This document shows positions 10,875-22,346 of a stretch of DNA of 64,000 nt, piece after piece. Origin of the DNA: Camellia lanceoleosa (Eukaryota; Streptophyta; Magnoliopsida; Ericales; Theaceae); contig CM045762.1 of assembly GCA_025200525.1 (NCBI GenBank), positions 24,121,374 through 24,185,373 on the forward strand, given 5' to 3'. The number at the start of each line of letters is the position of its first letter. Position 1 is the first letter of the stretch. Position numbers and translations under genes: made by a program. Under the pieces are notes generated by a model that saw only the letters and a list, made by a program, of their open reading frames with translations, was not told the origin of the DNA and did not search any database.

Positions 10875-11794
10875 ATGTCGAATAGACTTTTCTTCAACAG
10901 CAGAGGTGAAGCGAAGACGCTAGCTGAGCTGGGAGGAAACATGAATCGAAGTGGTAAACCTTCACGCACGGGCATCAGGAGAGACACCAATCTCCCCGTC
11001 GTCGAAGTAGGTCGCCCAGGAGGGACAATCAGCCACAGCGCAAGTCTCCTCAACCTCGTCCTGGAAGGGAATCCGACGTGACTCCTCGCCCATTAAGTTT
11101 TGTAGTCTTCGTAGGTAAAAGACCAATGACAGAGGTGGATTCAATCGTTCGAGATTCAAATGTGGCAGTCGAGTTCGCTCGACAGATCTTTCTACCTGAA
11201 GTTCAGCAATCGATGGTAGGTCAGCAGGACTTCGAAGTGTTTCGTGAAGGCGTTCATGGGGCAGTGAATGAACTGTACACTGCTTATGAGATCGGCATGC
11301 GTTTTCGAGCCGCTCGTCGTGATATAGAACAAAGAGATGAACGCATTTGAAAGTTAGAAGCTCGCACCGAGAAGGCCGAGCGTAAGCTCAGGAAAATTAA
11401 GTCCACCGAGCCTCAATCGGCCAGCCACCCAAACCCAGTTGTGGAAGAGAGGGTTACTCAAAGGCTAATTAGTGATGCAATCGTCGATCGGAACATGGCT
11501 AGCATGTTCGTGATTGAGACTGCGAGGGCAGCGGCTATGAAAAAGGCTTCCACGAAGGCCGAAAGGTTGGAATTCAGAAGACCAAGGAGAAACTCGCCGA
11601 AGAAGTTTGCCGATGTGAAAACCGGTGGATTTAGGCACAGTTGGATCAAGGCACTTCAGCAAGCCGAGAGTCTCCAGGCAGTAGGGTTGGATTTGGCGTT
11701 TCTGTTGTACCAACAGAATGATTTCCCCTTCTCCGCTTTCAAAATTGAGAAGAGTGTTGATGAAGAAGCCGCCGAACCGAAGAAAACCTTGTAA
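10875..11794 (+). pseudogene. Second opposite-strand ORF of the Tat element
   Basis: A second plus-strand coding region lies between the minisatellite and the 100-bp array. A basic N-terminal exon (about 10875-11110, rich in Arg and Pro in one frame) precedes a segment with VVEVGRPGG or RRRSPRRDN depending on frame. From about 11078 the frame reads TEVDSIVRDSNVAVEFARQI and continues through a helical, charged region. A stop at 11348-11350 interrupts it, but the same frame continues (KLEARTEKAERKLRKI) to KFADVKTGGFRHSWIKAL and a terminal EEAAEPKKTL at 11794. The C-terminal motif matches the end of the first opposite-strand ORF at 9680, so the two are related in part. There is no recognisable catalytic domain; the helical, Lys/Glu/Ala-rich sequence suggests a structural or nucleic-acid-binding protein. 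Confidence 0.55.
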
Positions 11795-12078
11795 TGATTA
11801 CGTAGATTGAAAGTGAAATTATGTATTTATTGGCTGATTTTAATAAAATGCTTAGTTCTCAATTTGTAGTGTACTTGTTATTTATATTAGTACACATTTT
11901 ATTCTAAATGTGCGCACGTTTCAGATTACATTTATGCGGCTTGAACAATCTTATTTGAATATTTTCATATTTTGGCCTTTGTTTATGGAGGCTTTAATTT
12001 GGATAATAGTACATTGTCTATTTCAACTATTTGTTTCATTGTAGTTTTTATTCAGCACATGCGTGTTTGCATGTTTTT

Positions 12079-12273
12079 TTGGCCCAAAGATGTCATGTGC
12101 CGATGGGGCGCCGAATCCAAAGTCTTTAATTGCCCAATCGTGATATCCGCAAAGGGCGCTCCGAATCCGGAGGCTTTTTCAGCCCAAAGACGTCATGCGC
12201 CGATGGGGCTCCGAATCTAGAGTCTGTAATTGGCCAATCGTGATATCCACGAAGAGCGATCCGAATCCGGAGG
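12079..12273. repeat. 100-bp tandem array, left part (interrupted)
   Basis: About two 100-bp units, each built of two alternating half-units of about 50 bp. One half contains CAAAGACGTCATGCGCCGAT, the other AATTGGCCAATCGTGATATC. The array is cut at 12273 by a solo LTR and resumes at 16047 with GGAGG duplicated on both sides. Confidence 0.9.
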
Positions 12274-14980
12274 TGTAGACGTCCCCGAACGCCCCGGGAG
12301 GGTTAACTCCCGTTCCGTTCACATTGGGTTTACTACAGTTCAAAGGACTCGATTTGTGTCGGTTCTAAGTCTGAACCAAAGAGTCTAACTCTGGCAAATC
12401 GTTTTGAAGAAAAACGGATTTTGAAAGAAGTGCCAAACATGGACTGCTTTGCCAGATTACAGAGTCGCCACCTAAATATTTTTTATGGGGGAATTTAGGA
12501 AACCCTAACTCGGTACCGAAGGCCACGTGTTCGTCATTACCAAAGTTGTCTTGGCTCGAGCTCTGCACGATCGGGAAGGTCATTTATGAGCACTTTCGCC
12601 TATTCAAGACCGGCCTCTACTAACCGTGATATCCGTTTTTGAAAACATTACATGCTCTTATTCCAATTATTAGCCTAGAATTACTATGTTACGCGTGCAG
12701 CAAACAAGTATAGACTAGATTGCCTAAATTGGAAATAAACATTGCATATCCGTTTGTTTTGAAAATGCTTTGAAATTGCTACTCGCAAGTAGGCTAAAAT
12801 ACGGATTTCAATGAGTTATTCCAACTCAAGCAATCCAACCTCCACCCACAGGCATTCAAACAGTTTATAACACATAAGCATTTAGCCGCATGGCAATCAT
12901 ACTGTCATGGCAAACATTCACACGCATGCGATATGCTAAAGCGTAAAAACTTACATCGTACTCCGTGCCAAAACAATAACCCGGTTAGCAAACATGCATG
13001 ACCTAGTTCATGTTAAGTGGCTAATGCAACACAGGCATAGATGCAATCTAGAGTAGGCTCGGCTAACCCTAAACATGGCATGTGAAATGCACGAGTAGCA
13101 CGTATTCAATTTGGAATTGAAAATTGCAATGCAGTTTGTATGATGTACCGAGTCCGGTGCATGTCAACAAATGCATGGATGCACGCATGCATAGCATAAG
13201 GTATGCTAAAATAAGTATGCCCTAATCTACCGTTAAAAATAGGTAAATAAAAGGGAGAAAGAAATGGGGGTTGGAAGACATACACCCACTCACACACACT
13301 TATTACAACTTTGCCCTCGCTCGGAGGGACCGAAAGAATATACAAATTAATTAACTACGCAAGCTAATTAAAATATTACAAATCAACTAAATTAATTAAA
13401 TAAAATAATTAATCTAATTAAACAGTAAATCGCCTCGGGATGAGGGCCAAATGCAGCGTGCGCTCGGAACTGGCTCGGAACCGCACTGCCATGCACGGAT
13501 TGCCTCTGTTTCCCCTGCTATCCTCCTCTGAAAATTGCCAAAGTCCCAGGAGTGCCTCTCTGGGCACTGGGGAGTACCACCGGCTGGGGTAGAGCACCAC
13601 CGGCTAAAGAAGGAGGCCACTGGCACTAGATGAAGTTATCAGCTGGCAATTGACTGCCGGTCGGCACTAAATAGTGCCGGCCGGCACTTAACACCTGCAG
13701 AACCTGCAACCCATAGTAGCAGAGGACAACAACATGCATGGCAATGTGATTCAAGGTATTTATGCACTACACACACCCCTTATCATATTATTGACTCAAA
13801 GGGGCATGTGCCTCGATTCTCGGACCACCAATCGCGTATTTCCATGCATGATGGCCCTAAGAACCAAGAATGCAACTTTGATTTCAAATGCATGCGATGC
13901 AAACAAGCAAACAAGGGCGCTCAACCTCCATCATACTTCACTTCAAGAGGCCAAACATGCACAATACAAATGCAACCCTAAACATGTCAACTAGGCATGC
14001 AACATGGACTATGCAATATGTTCATGCAAAGGGTTCAAGCAAGCATGCAAGGTAAGCATGCAAACCAATGGAAGGATGGTCTTATACATGAATTAGGCAA
14101 CTCAAATAGTCCTAAATCAGTGGCCAAGATGCTAAGTCAAGAGGGCCAAACACACATGCATACATGCACGAGTTAAGGCACCAACACTTAAGCACAATTA
14201 AGCAACTCTTAAACACATCTAAGAGACACAAACATGGACTATTAGCATACATGAAAAGCTCTGAAATTCATGCAAAACATGGTGCCAAACCAACTAACAA
14301 AGCAAGCCAAACAAGGCATACAAATGGCTCAAGCATTAAGGCAAGCCCATGAGGCTTTGAACCACACTTAGCACAACCACACATGGCAATACTTAAACAC
14401 TTAAAAACAGAGTTTTAACACATAAAACTAAGCCTAAAGGACCACCTAGATGGCATCTAGATGACATGAATCCAAAGGCATGCACAAATGCTAAGACATG
14501 AGGCATAAGGCACAAGCTTCCGAAGCATCAAAGAGGCATGCAAGGCAATCAAACAAGCATGCTAAATGGACTGAAATGACATGCCAAATGATTCCAAACC
14601 ATCAAAATGAGGTAAGCAACACATGCTACACATGCATACTCAAAGGCTAGCAAGCCTAAAATGCAAAGGGGCTACATAATGCATGCCAAGATCAACCCAA
14701 ATGACTATGGACAGAGCTAAAACATGGCAAAATAAGCATAAAACATTTACAAACCTAAGCCTAAAGCATGCTCAAATTAGGGCTAACAACCTAGGCATGT
14801 TAAGGGACCAAAGAGGCATTACAAAGCAACCATGCAAAGCATGCAAGGAGTACTAAAACCAACACTTAGCAATGTCATATTAGGGCATAATAAACATAAA
14901 ATCCAGCCAAGACATGCTCAACAAACAACCAAACACTAGCTCCCTCAAGAGGCCAAATTTTGCCCTTTTCAATGACATCA

Positions 14981-15060
14981 AGGAGAGGGGGTGGCCCTCT
15001 CCTTCTTGAGACTCTAAGGCATCATCTCCACCACTGAAATCCCTCAAGATTTCAGTGGTG
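14981..15060 (-). other. Paired hairpins in the LTR transcribed region
   Basis: Stem 1 is CACCACTGAAATC / GATTTCAGTGGTG (15029-15041 with 15048-15060; 13 bp perfect, 6-nt loop). Stem 2 is AGGAGAGGG / CCCTCTCCT (14981-14989 with 14995-15003). Both recur in the related LTR at 58161-58247 with different loops, about the same distance from the TATA box. Confidence 0.5.
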
Positions 15061-15560
15061 AAGAGATCCTAACACTAAAGTCTTGGATCTTTCACAAAAT
15101 AGCACAAAAAGTGGCCTTTTCAAGGCCTAAGGATGGTCAAACCTCCCCAAAGCACAAAGTACCCTTAATAAACTATCAAGAGGACTAAAAAACAGAACTT
15201 TTTTGTATTGAACACCAAGCACAAAAACAGTTCAAGGATAGGTCAAAATGGAGTGCAAGAATGGGGTAAATAAAGTAAGTTTCTCACCCTTGTTGACCCT
15301 CTTCACAAATGTTGACTTTGTTGCTTCCTTGAGCTCCAAACCAGTCAAAAACTTCAAGAACAAGCCTCTGGACCCTCAGCAACCAAAGGAAGGTGAAACA
15401 CTAGGTGTTGATGTGCAATAGTAAGGCACAAACACCTAGTGCACAAAACAAGAGAGAAGAAGAGAGATAGGATGTGTATCTATCCTAACCCTAAAAACCA
15501 GAGCTTGGCCTGTCTAAAATGTCTAAAATTTTGTAACCCTAAGCCAAGAAGAGGAGTGGT

Positions 15561-15642
15561 CCTCTTATAGGCAAGCAAAGCTTGCAAAGCTTACAAGCTA
15601 AGCTAACTAAGAGGGTCATCCCTCCATACACGTGTATGGAGG
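15561..15642 (-). promoter_or_regulatory. LTR core promoter: TATA box plus G-box palindrome
   Basis: The TATA box on the minus strand is CTATAAGAGG (15561-15570). About 50 bp upstream lies a perfect 22-bp palindrome (15621-15642) centred on the G-box CACGTG, the classic bZIP/bHLH site. The same arrangement with the same spacing occurs at 57609-57684. Confidence 0.6.
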
Positions 15643-16041
15643 GGAACCAAAACTATACAGCTGTCTGAAAATATCTCATAAAGCAACTGCACAGTGTCCG
15701 GCCGGCAAAGAGTGCCATTTTGGCAAAACTTAGTGCCGGTCGGCACAAAAGAGTGCCGGTCGGCACAATAAAGTGCCGATGGCAACACCAGCCAGCCGGT
15801 GGCCTCTAGCCAGTGCCGGTGGTGTGTGGGGATGCCTCAGAAGGCATTCTCTGCCCCTCCAAGGCAAAGCACAAGTGTTTGGTGCAAAACCAAACACAAA
15901 ACAGTCAAGTTCGGAGGTCCTGAGGCAAGGCGCGTAGCCGAGAACTCCGGGAACTCCAAACAAACACAAACATGGGTAATCACCGAGTGTTCGAGCGGTG
16001 ACGTCCAAGTCTTGAGGACGGTCAAAAATGGGGTGTCTACA

Positions 16042-16805
16042 GGAGGCTTTTTCGGCCCAAAGACGTCATGCGCCGATGGGGCTCCGAATTCGGAGTCTAA
16101 TTGGCCAATCGTGATATCCATGAAGGGCACTCCGAATCCGGAGGCTTTTTCGGCCCAAAGACGTCATGTGCCGATGGGGCTCGGAATCCGGAGTCTTTAA
16201 TTGGCCAATCGTGATATCCACGAAGGGCGCTTCGAATCCGGAGGCTTTTTCGGCCCAAAGACGTCATGCGCTGATGGGGCTTCGAATCCGGAGTCTTTAA
16301 TTGGCCAATCGTGATATCCACGAAGGGCGCTCTGAATCTGGAGGCTTTTTCGGCCCAAAGACGTCATGCGTTGATGGGGCTCCGAATCCGGAGTCTTTAA
16401 TTGGCCAATCGTGATATCCACAAAGGGTGCTCCGAATTCGAAGTCTTTAATTAGCCAATCATGCTATCCACGAAGGGCGCTCCGAATCCGGAGGCTTTTT
16501 CGGCCCAAAGACATCATGTGCCGATGGGGCTCCGAATCCAGAGTCTTTAATTGGCCAGTCGTGATATCTACGAAGGGCGCTCCGAATCCGGAGGCTTTTT
16601 CGGCCCAAAGACATCATGCGCCGATGGGGCTCCAAATCCGGAGTCTTTAATTGGCCAATCATGATATCCATGAAGCGCACTCCGAATCTGGAGGCTTTTT
16701 CGGCCTAAAGACGTCATGCGCCGATGGGGCTCTGAATCCGGAGTCTTTAATTGGCCAATTGTAATATCCACGAAGGGCGCTCCGAATTCGGAAGATTTTT
16801 CGGAA
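16042..16805. repeat. 100-bp tandem array, right part
   Basis: Units start near 16041, 16141, 16241, 16341, 16491, 16591, 16691 and 16791 (GAGGCTTTTTCGG). The jump of 150 between 16341 and 16491 reflects one extra 50-bp half-unit. The 100-bp unit is a dimer of two about 50-bp halves that share the end TCCGAATCCG. Open frames on the minus strand across the array do not keep register and are not genes. Confidence 0.92.
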
Positions 16806-16909
16806 CACCTTTGAATTGGATGTTGAGAATAAATAGGGATCTTTGCATTACAGAAAATGAGATGTACATGGCAAACCATTCAGAACAAGTATTATGCCCA
16901 CAAGTCGGG

Positions 16910-17990
16910 TCAATAATAAAATTTGCGTAAATGCGTCGAATTCCAAGGTCGTGGCAGACTCCTCCCTGACATATCTTCGAGCCGATATGCCCCTACTCCT
17001 GCGATCGAATCGATTTGATAGGGGCCGTCCTAGTTCGGACCCAATTTTCCATTAGCTGGTTTCTTGGCAGCTGGAAGTACCTTCTTCAGGACCAACTCTC
17101 CTGGTGTGTAGCAGCACAGCTGAACACGCTGATTATATGACTTGGCAAGCTGCTGTTGGTACCGCGCCATCGACGCAAGGGTACGGTCTCATCCTTCTTC
17201 GATCAGAATCAAATCCAATGCCAGCATCATGTCGTTTCGGCCCATATCAAAAACTTGAGATTTCAGGGTTGGGTGGCCGATCTCCAGGGGTATGATCGCC
17301 TGGGTTCCAAAGCATAGAGCAAACCACGTTTCTCTAGTAGATCGCCTCGGCGTAGTTCGATGAGCCCACAATATACTCGGCAATTCTTCGACCCATTTGC
17401 CTTTAGCTTTCTCCAGCCTCTTCTTGATGCCGTCCAAGATGAATTTATTAGAGGCTTCGGCTTGACCATTGCTTTGTGGGTAAGCCGGCGTAGAAAAGTA
17501 AGGCCGGATACCATATTTGCTGTACAGCTCTCGGTAGATGCCACAATCAAACTGGGTGCCGTTGTCTGAGATAAGAGCTCTTGGAATACCGATCGTGTTA
17601 TGATATTTCTCCATACAAAGTGCTTAACATCAGCATCTCGAATGTGCGTTAATGCCTCTGCTTCGACCCATTTTGTGAAGTAATCTATTGCGACGATCAA
17701 GTACCGCTTGTTCCCTAGGGCCCTCAGCAGTGGTCCTATGATATCAAGCCCCCACTAGGCGAACGGCCAGGGACTGGTAATAGAGCTCAACTCTTCAGCA
17801 GGCAGGTGGGTTAGTGGGGAGAACTTCTGACATTGTTCACATTTCTTCACATAGCATTCAGCGTCAGCTCTCATTGTCGTCCAGTAATACCCTTGTGTTA
17901 TAGCTCAATGGGTCAAAGATCGCCTGCCAGAATGGGCACCATAGCTGCCTTCATGTATTTCAGTCAGAAGCTCTTCGACTTTGTCAGGGT
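16910..17990 (-). pseudogene. Integrase of the Tat element, with stops and a frameshift
   Basis: The enzyme that joins retrotransposon cDNA to host DNA, as the last pol domain. Read from 17990 down, an HHCC zinc-binding region (HEGSYGAHSGRRS...CEQCQKF) comes first. Next is the catalytic core with the first aspartate in WGLDIIGPL (about 17735), the second in ISDNGTQFD (about 17570) and the glutamate in GQAEASNKFI (about 17460). A C-terminal domain follows, with NGKLGPN and DGPYQIDSIAG, ending at a stop at 16910. Defects: a TAG just before WGLD where related proteins have Gln; a frameshift near 17600-17640 within the core; a TAG in the C-terminal domain where relatives have Trp. All catalytic residues are still recognisable. 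The order gag-PR-RT-RH-aRH-INT is Ty3/Gypsy. Confidence 0.88.
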
Positions 17991-18640
17991 GCACGCATTC
18001 CAAATATGGACTAGAGAGGGATTTTTATAAAGCCTTCCCTGCGGATCCAAGTAGTATCGCAGGGCTTTGTTTCGCAGCTTGTGCGCTTCTTTCTTGTCCT
18101 CTGACAGCTGTTCGGAAGATAGGAATGCAGCAATGGGATCCATCCAACTTGGTCCAGATTCTATAATATTGACCTGGACTTCCTCCAAAGGGCTGATGCT
18201 TGGCTCCGGGATGAAACCTACTTCGATGGTTTGTTTAATCTCTGCATTAATGGTGAAGGCTAGGCAGGCCAAGGCATCTGCATGTGTGTTCTGATCACGT
18301 GTTATCTGGTTCAATTCATGATGGTCAAATTTTGCCAGCAAGAAGTTGGCCGTTTTCATGTAAGCCGCCATACGGTCATTTCTTGCTGCGTACTCCCCCT
18401 TTAGCTGGTTGATCACCAGTTTTGAATCGCAAAATACAAGCAAGCGCCGAGCACCCAAAATATGTGCATTCCGCAAACTGGCTAGAAGGGCTTCGTATTC
18501 GGCTTCGTTATTTGACGCTTCGAAGCCGAGCTTGACGGCCTGCTCAATTGTTGCGCCGTCGGGGGCCATGATCACAACTCTGGCTCCGCTGCCCTGCTGA
18601 TTGGATGATCCATCACAGTACAACTGCCAGATGTCCCCAA
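17964..18640 (-). pseudogene. Archaeal-type RNase H (second RNase H) of the Tat element
   Basis: A second RNase H domain placed between the usual RT-linked RNase H and integrase. It opens with LYCDGSSNQQGSGARVVI (first catalytic Asp), followed by ASNNEAEYEALLASL (catalytic Glu), LLVFCDSKLVINQ (Asp) and a final HADALACLA (Asp) segment. All four acidic positions of the fold appear intact in one open frame. This extra domain is characteristic of the Tat lineage. It is separated from the preceding RNase H by a TAG near 18652. A linker to the integrase zinc region follows. Confidence 0.88.
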
Positions 18641-18650
18641 CATAAATTCT

Positions 18651-19155
18651 CTAGTTCAGCTCCGGTCGAATTTCATCGGACTTGAAATTGGCAAGACCCC
18701 CCGTGAATTTGGCGACAAAGTCGGCTAGCACTTGTCCCTTGATTGATGTTCTAGATAGAAACTGAATGTCGTACTGGTCAAGTTCAAGAGCCCACTTTGA
18801 AACACGTCCTGATGCTTCTGCACTTCGTAGTATTGATCGGAGGGGATAATCTATTAGCACCCCAATGCTATGTCCTTGGAAGTAATGCATCAGTTTTTTT
18901 GCCGCCATGACTAGGGCTAGGATTAGTTTTTCCAGCGGAAGGTAGCGTGTTTCGGCATCAACCATTGCCTTGCTCACATAATACACTGGCCGCTGCTCCC
19001 CCAGCTCTTCCTTTATCAGTACGGCACTGACGGCCCTGTCGAAAACTACCAGATACAAAATGAGCGGGTCACCAACAACAGGTGTTGTTAAGAGTGGTAC
19101 TGAGTGGAGGTAAGTTTTGAGGTCGTTGAAAGTGGCTTCGTATTCGGCAGACCAT
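18651..19155 (-). pseudogene. RT-linked RNase H of the Tat element
   Basis: The ordinary Ty3/Gypsy RNase H that degrades the RNA template. Recognisable parts are LYLVVFDRAVSAVLIKEE, RPVYYVSKAMVDAETRY, LEKLILALVMAAKKLMHYFQ and the terminal SRTSIKGQVLADFVAKF. The usual catalytic aspartates of the first strands (normally S/D-rich ASDxA) are altered here (FDRAVSAV). A TAG near 19172 separates this part from the RT. The frame is otherwise open. Confidence 0.82.
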
Positions 19156-19960
19156 TCAAAAGCCTTGCCCTATTGTAGAGTATAGAAGAATTGTCGGCAG
19201 CGATCTGTAGACCGACTGATGAACCTGTTGAGTGCGGCGGCCATCTCCATTAACTTTTGAACCTCTTTTACTGAACGAGGGGAGCTGAGTTCCAAGATTG
19301 CTGTGATTTGCCTCGGGTTGGCCTCGATTCCCCGGTGGTTGACAATGTAACCCAAGAACTTGCCGGAGCAGATCCCAAACGCACATTTGGAAGCATTCAG
19401 CTTCATTTTGTATTTGCGTAAGATGCCAAACGTCTCTTCTAGATCGGCTAGATGGGTTTTCTCTTCTCTAGACTTGACCACCATGTCATCAATGTACACT
19501 TCCATAGTGTGGCCGAGTTGTTCCTTGAACATAGCCGTGACCAGTCTTTGGTAAGTTGCCCCTGCATTCTTCAGCCCAAAAGGCATAACCTTATAGCAGT
19601 AGGTTCCTCTTGGGGTGAGGAATTCAGTTTTTTCTTGGTCCTCAGGATGCATGGTGATCTGATGGTAGCCTTTGTAAGCATCGAGGAAGCTCATACGCTG
19701 ATGGCGTGCCGTCGCATCTACAAGTTGGTCAATTCTTGATAGGAGAAAACAATCCTTGGGGCAGGCTTTGTTTAGATCCATGAAATCAACGCACACCCGC
19801 CAAGTCCCATTTTTCTTCTTCACAAACACTGTATTAGAGAGCCATGTAGGGTAGGTCACTTCTCTGATTGCCCCAGCTTCAAGCAGCCTGTCAACCTCCT
19901 CAATAACGGCGGCAGTGTGCTCTGCGGCTGACTGCCGGCTTTTCTGAATAATCGGCTACA
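19156..19960 (-). pseudogene. Reverse transcriptase of the Tat element
   Basis: Polymerase domain making cDNA from element RNA. Motifs run in order from 19960 down: AGAIREVTYPTWLSNTVFVK, WRVCVDFMDLNKACPKD, MSFLDAYKGYHQITM, FGLKNAGATYQRLV, the catalytic box VYIDDMVVKS (about 19480-19510) and FLGYIVNHRGIEANP. The YIDD box is intact. The frame from 19859 to 19170 is open; upstream residues continue the conserved connector. Pairing with gag and protease just upstream confirms one gag-pol unit. Confidence 0.9.
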
Positions 19961-20440
19961 TTTACAGTCAACATTCAAACGGTGCTATGAAACGGACGGA
20001 TGTATACCCAGCATCTCGTATGGAGTCCATGCAAAAATGTCAAGGTTGCTCAGTAGGAAAGAGATTATCTACTGTTTGTCGGCTTGACTCAGGGAGGCGC
20101 TGACCATGAAGCACTTCTTTGGGCTTCCGTCAATTTCAACCTGGTCTAGGCCTTCCGTGGCCTTTTCACTTGGAAGCCGCCCAACGTCGTCGAGGCTCTC
20201 GCGATCTGTTACCTCAATAGAGTTCACTTGTAACTTCTTTGGCATCTTTTGAGCAAGGAGATAACATGCTTGTGCCGATTTCTGAGAGCCACGGATTTGC
20301 TCAATGCCGCATTCTGTGGGGAAGCGTAGCAGTTGATGATAGGTGCTTGGCACGGCCTGCATAACATGCAACCAAGATCACCCCATAATGAGATTATACG
20401 GCGATAGTAGCCTGACGATCAAGAATTCCATATCCACTGT
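19961..20440 (-). pseudogene. Protease-to-RT linker of the Tat element
   Basis: The frame from 20371 to 20069 contains AVPSTYHQLLRFPTECGIEQ and IRGSQKSAQACYLLA, a segment always found between protease and RT in Tat elements (C-terminal part of the protease region and linker). It is followed by a frame break before the RT core. No independent function is assigned. Confidence 0.65.
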
Positions 20441-20830
20441 TCAGGAGCCAGCTCGGACTGGTAGTGTGATTTTTCCCAATGGGTATTCTGGATTGGCGTT
20501 GAAGCCGAATAATGGATAAGGAGCTGGGGAGAGATCTGATTCTGAGAAGCCGAACTTGGTGAATGTCTTGTAATACATAACCTCTGATGTGCTCCCCGGA
20601 TCAATGAGTACACGCTCAACGGTGAATCGGTTTACGCGTAACTCAATTACCAAGGGATCGATATGAGGAAGTGTCACTTCGGCCAGATCTGAATCATCAA
20701 AAGAAATGCTTGCAGGTTCATGGGGCCATTTAGCCGGAGTAAGTTGATTTTGAGGGTCGGGATTCGACTGAATCGTATGCACCGCGGATGAAATTGGCAA
20801 GCTATATATCATATGGATCACGCCGAGTGG
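20441..20830 (-). pseudogene. Aspartic protease of the Tat element
   Basis: Retropepsin-like protease that matures gag-pol. The catalytic strand reads VLIDPGSTSEVMYYKTF (about 20600-20650); the aspartate and glycine are kept, with Pro at the usual Ser/Thr position. Tat elements commonly vary at this residue, so loss of activity cannot be concluded. Upstream residues include HDDxx-like ISFDDSDLAEVTLPHIDPLV, typical of the protease N-terminus. The C-terminal frame breaks at about 20440. Confidence 0.75.
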
Positions 20831-20884
20831 AGGGGAATCCTGTCTGAAGGCTATTGCTTTGGTTGAGTTGCCATTTCGGACGTA

Positions 20885-22311
20885 CTATTGTAGCCGACCA
20901 TCCTGTACCAAGTCCTCCAGGTGATCCTTCAATGCATAACAACTCTCAGTTTCATAGCCATGATCCTTATGATACTCGCACCGCCTATCACGTCTTCTAG
21001 TGTCGGGAGGTCCCACTATCTTTGACGGCCACTTGAAGAACGGAAGACGTTGGATTTTGGACATGACCGTGCTGATCGATTCTGACAACTCAGTGTATTT
21101 CTTGTTGGCGTGCCTTGTGCGCCTGCTGTCGATTTGTAGTTGTTCATTCGCTCAGTGGGAGCATTAGTCACTTGATCGGCGAGAATCTCGTCTCTTATCT
21201 CGCTTCGCCCGATGCAGTGGTTCAGGGCTCTGAGGTGCTACAGAATTTAACGGCTGAGCAATTTCAGCAGGAGCCGTCTTGTTGGTCACATTGCTGGCTT
21301 TAACCCTCAAGGCATCATCTTCCACTTTACAGTATTCTTCAACTTTCTTCATGAACGACCAAACTGTTTTGGGGGGCCGTCTGGTCAAAGAGCTGTGAAG
21401 GGTACTGTCGGGATGCAGCCCCATCTTGAAGGCGGTGATGGCCATTGAGTCATTGCAAGCATCGTCTACCAGTTTGAAACATTTCCAATACCGCGCCGAG
21501 TAGGCACGAAGGGTTTCCCCCGGTTGAATTTGCATTGCCCAGAGGGAATCAGCTTGCTTTGGCTGGACCTCATTAGTGATAAACCTTGCCCTGAAGGATT
21601 TTTGGAGTTGGTGGAAGCTTTTAATTGAAGCCGGCTCCAGTTTGTAATACCACCTGACAGCTAGTGGTCCCAAATTGCTCGGAAATATTCTGCACATCAA
21701 AGCCTCGTCATCTGCATGTAGTGTCATGGCTTGCTTGTAATGGCGGATGTGATTGGTGGGGTCTGATTTACCGTCGTACAAGGTGAATGATGGTGCTTTG
21801 AATTTCTTGGGTAGCACTGCCTTTGCAATCTGTCGTACAAAAGGATCGTGTTGATCTTCATCCGAACTGTTTCTTCTTCGCTTATGCCTTATATGGGGAC
21901 TCTCTTCAGAAGAACTGGAACTTTCAGATCGTTCCTTCTTCTTAGGCTCCGGGGATAATGAGTCGGAGTTGCTATCAGTGTCTTGTTGTCGGGCTCGAGA
22001 TCGTCGACCACCTGCCCTCATAGGTCGTTCCGGACCTTGGTATACAGCTTGTTTGGACTTCGTCACCTCCAAGCCAAATCCTAACGGAGATGTTCGTTCT
22101 CTGCGATCATGTTCTCCAACCTTTGTTCATTTTGCTTTGCTTGTTCCATGATCGCTTGTATTGCTTCATGCTCTAGAGTTGAGGTTGAGGCACAGTTCAA
22201 AGCGCGTCTAACGGGGATAGTCTCCGGTCCAAGCATGTTTGTCGGGGTGAGGTCGTCTCTCTGCATGGTTTCATCAGTGACTATCGGAGGGTCTTCCGTT
22301 ATGGTCGCCAT
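20885..22311 (-). pseudogene. Gag of the Tat element, frameshifted
   Basis: Capsid/nucleocapsid protein. The start is ATG 22311 (MATITEDPPIVTDETM), 17 bp inside the PBS side, as expected for gag. It is followed by a glutamine/glutamate-rich helix (QNEQRLENMIAENEHLR) and a stop at 22081. The main frame then runs 22072-21164: a Ser/Arg-rich acidic-basic region, then the retrotransposon gag domain (FTLYDGKSDPTNHIRHYKQA, LGPLAVRWYYKLEPASIKSF, LRAYSARYWKCFKLV). The nucleocapsid part is at 21088-20885 and contains the Cys/His set CEYHKDHGYETESCYALKDH. The frame is broken twice (near 22075 and near 21090-21160). Confidence 0.85.
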
Positions 22312-22327
22312 GGATGTGTTTGAGTTT

Positions 22328-22344
22328 TCCCACAGACGGCGCCA
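22328..22344 (-). promoter_or_regulatory. Primer-binding site of the Tat element
   Basis: Two bases inside the 5' LTR the minus strand reads TGGCGCCGTCTGTGGGA. The start TGGCGCCG is the one often annotated as complementary to the 3' end of tRNA-Asp in Tat-type elements; I have not matched the whole tRNA. Confidence 0.7.
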
Positions 22345-22346
22345 AT

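Larger units (their letters stand above)
12274..16041 (-). mobile_element. Solo LTR (3.8 kb), Ogre-like family, minus orientation
   Basis: On the minus strand it starts TGTAGACACCCCATTTTTGA (plus-strand end 16041) and ends ACGTCTACA (12274). GGAGG flanks it on both sides (12269-12273 and 16042-16046), inside a tandem-repeat unit that is perfectly rejoined by its removal. There is no coding sequence. It belongs to the same family as the solo LTR at 56780: both have the palindrome CTCCATACACGTGTATGGAG 50 bp before a CTATAAGAGG TATA box, and both carry paired hairpins about 500 bp downstream. The stretch 13720-14900 is extremely rich in CATGCA/TGCATG words. No other features are seen. Confidence 0.9.

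Noticed and set aside
16097..16879. Long minus-strand open frames over the 100-bp array
   Set aside because: The repeat unit is 100 bp, not a multiple of three, so the frames start and stop with the repeats, and the repeating peptide has no protein features. They are by-products of the array.
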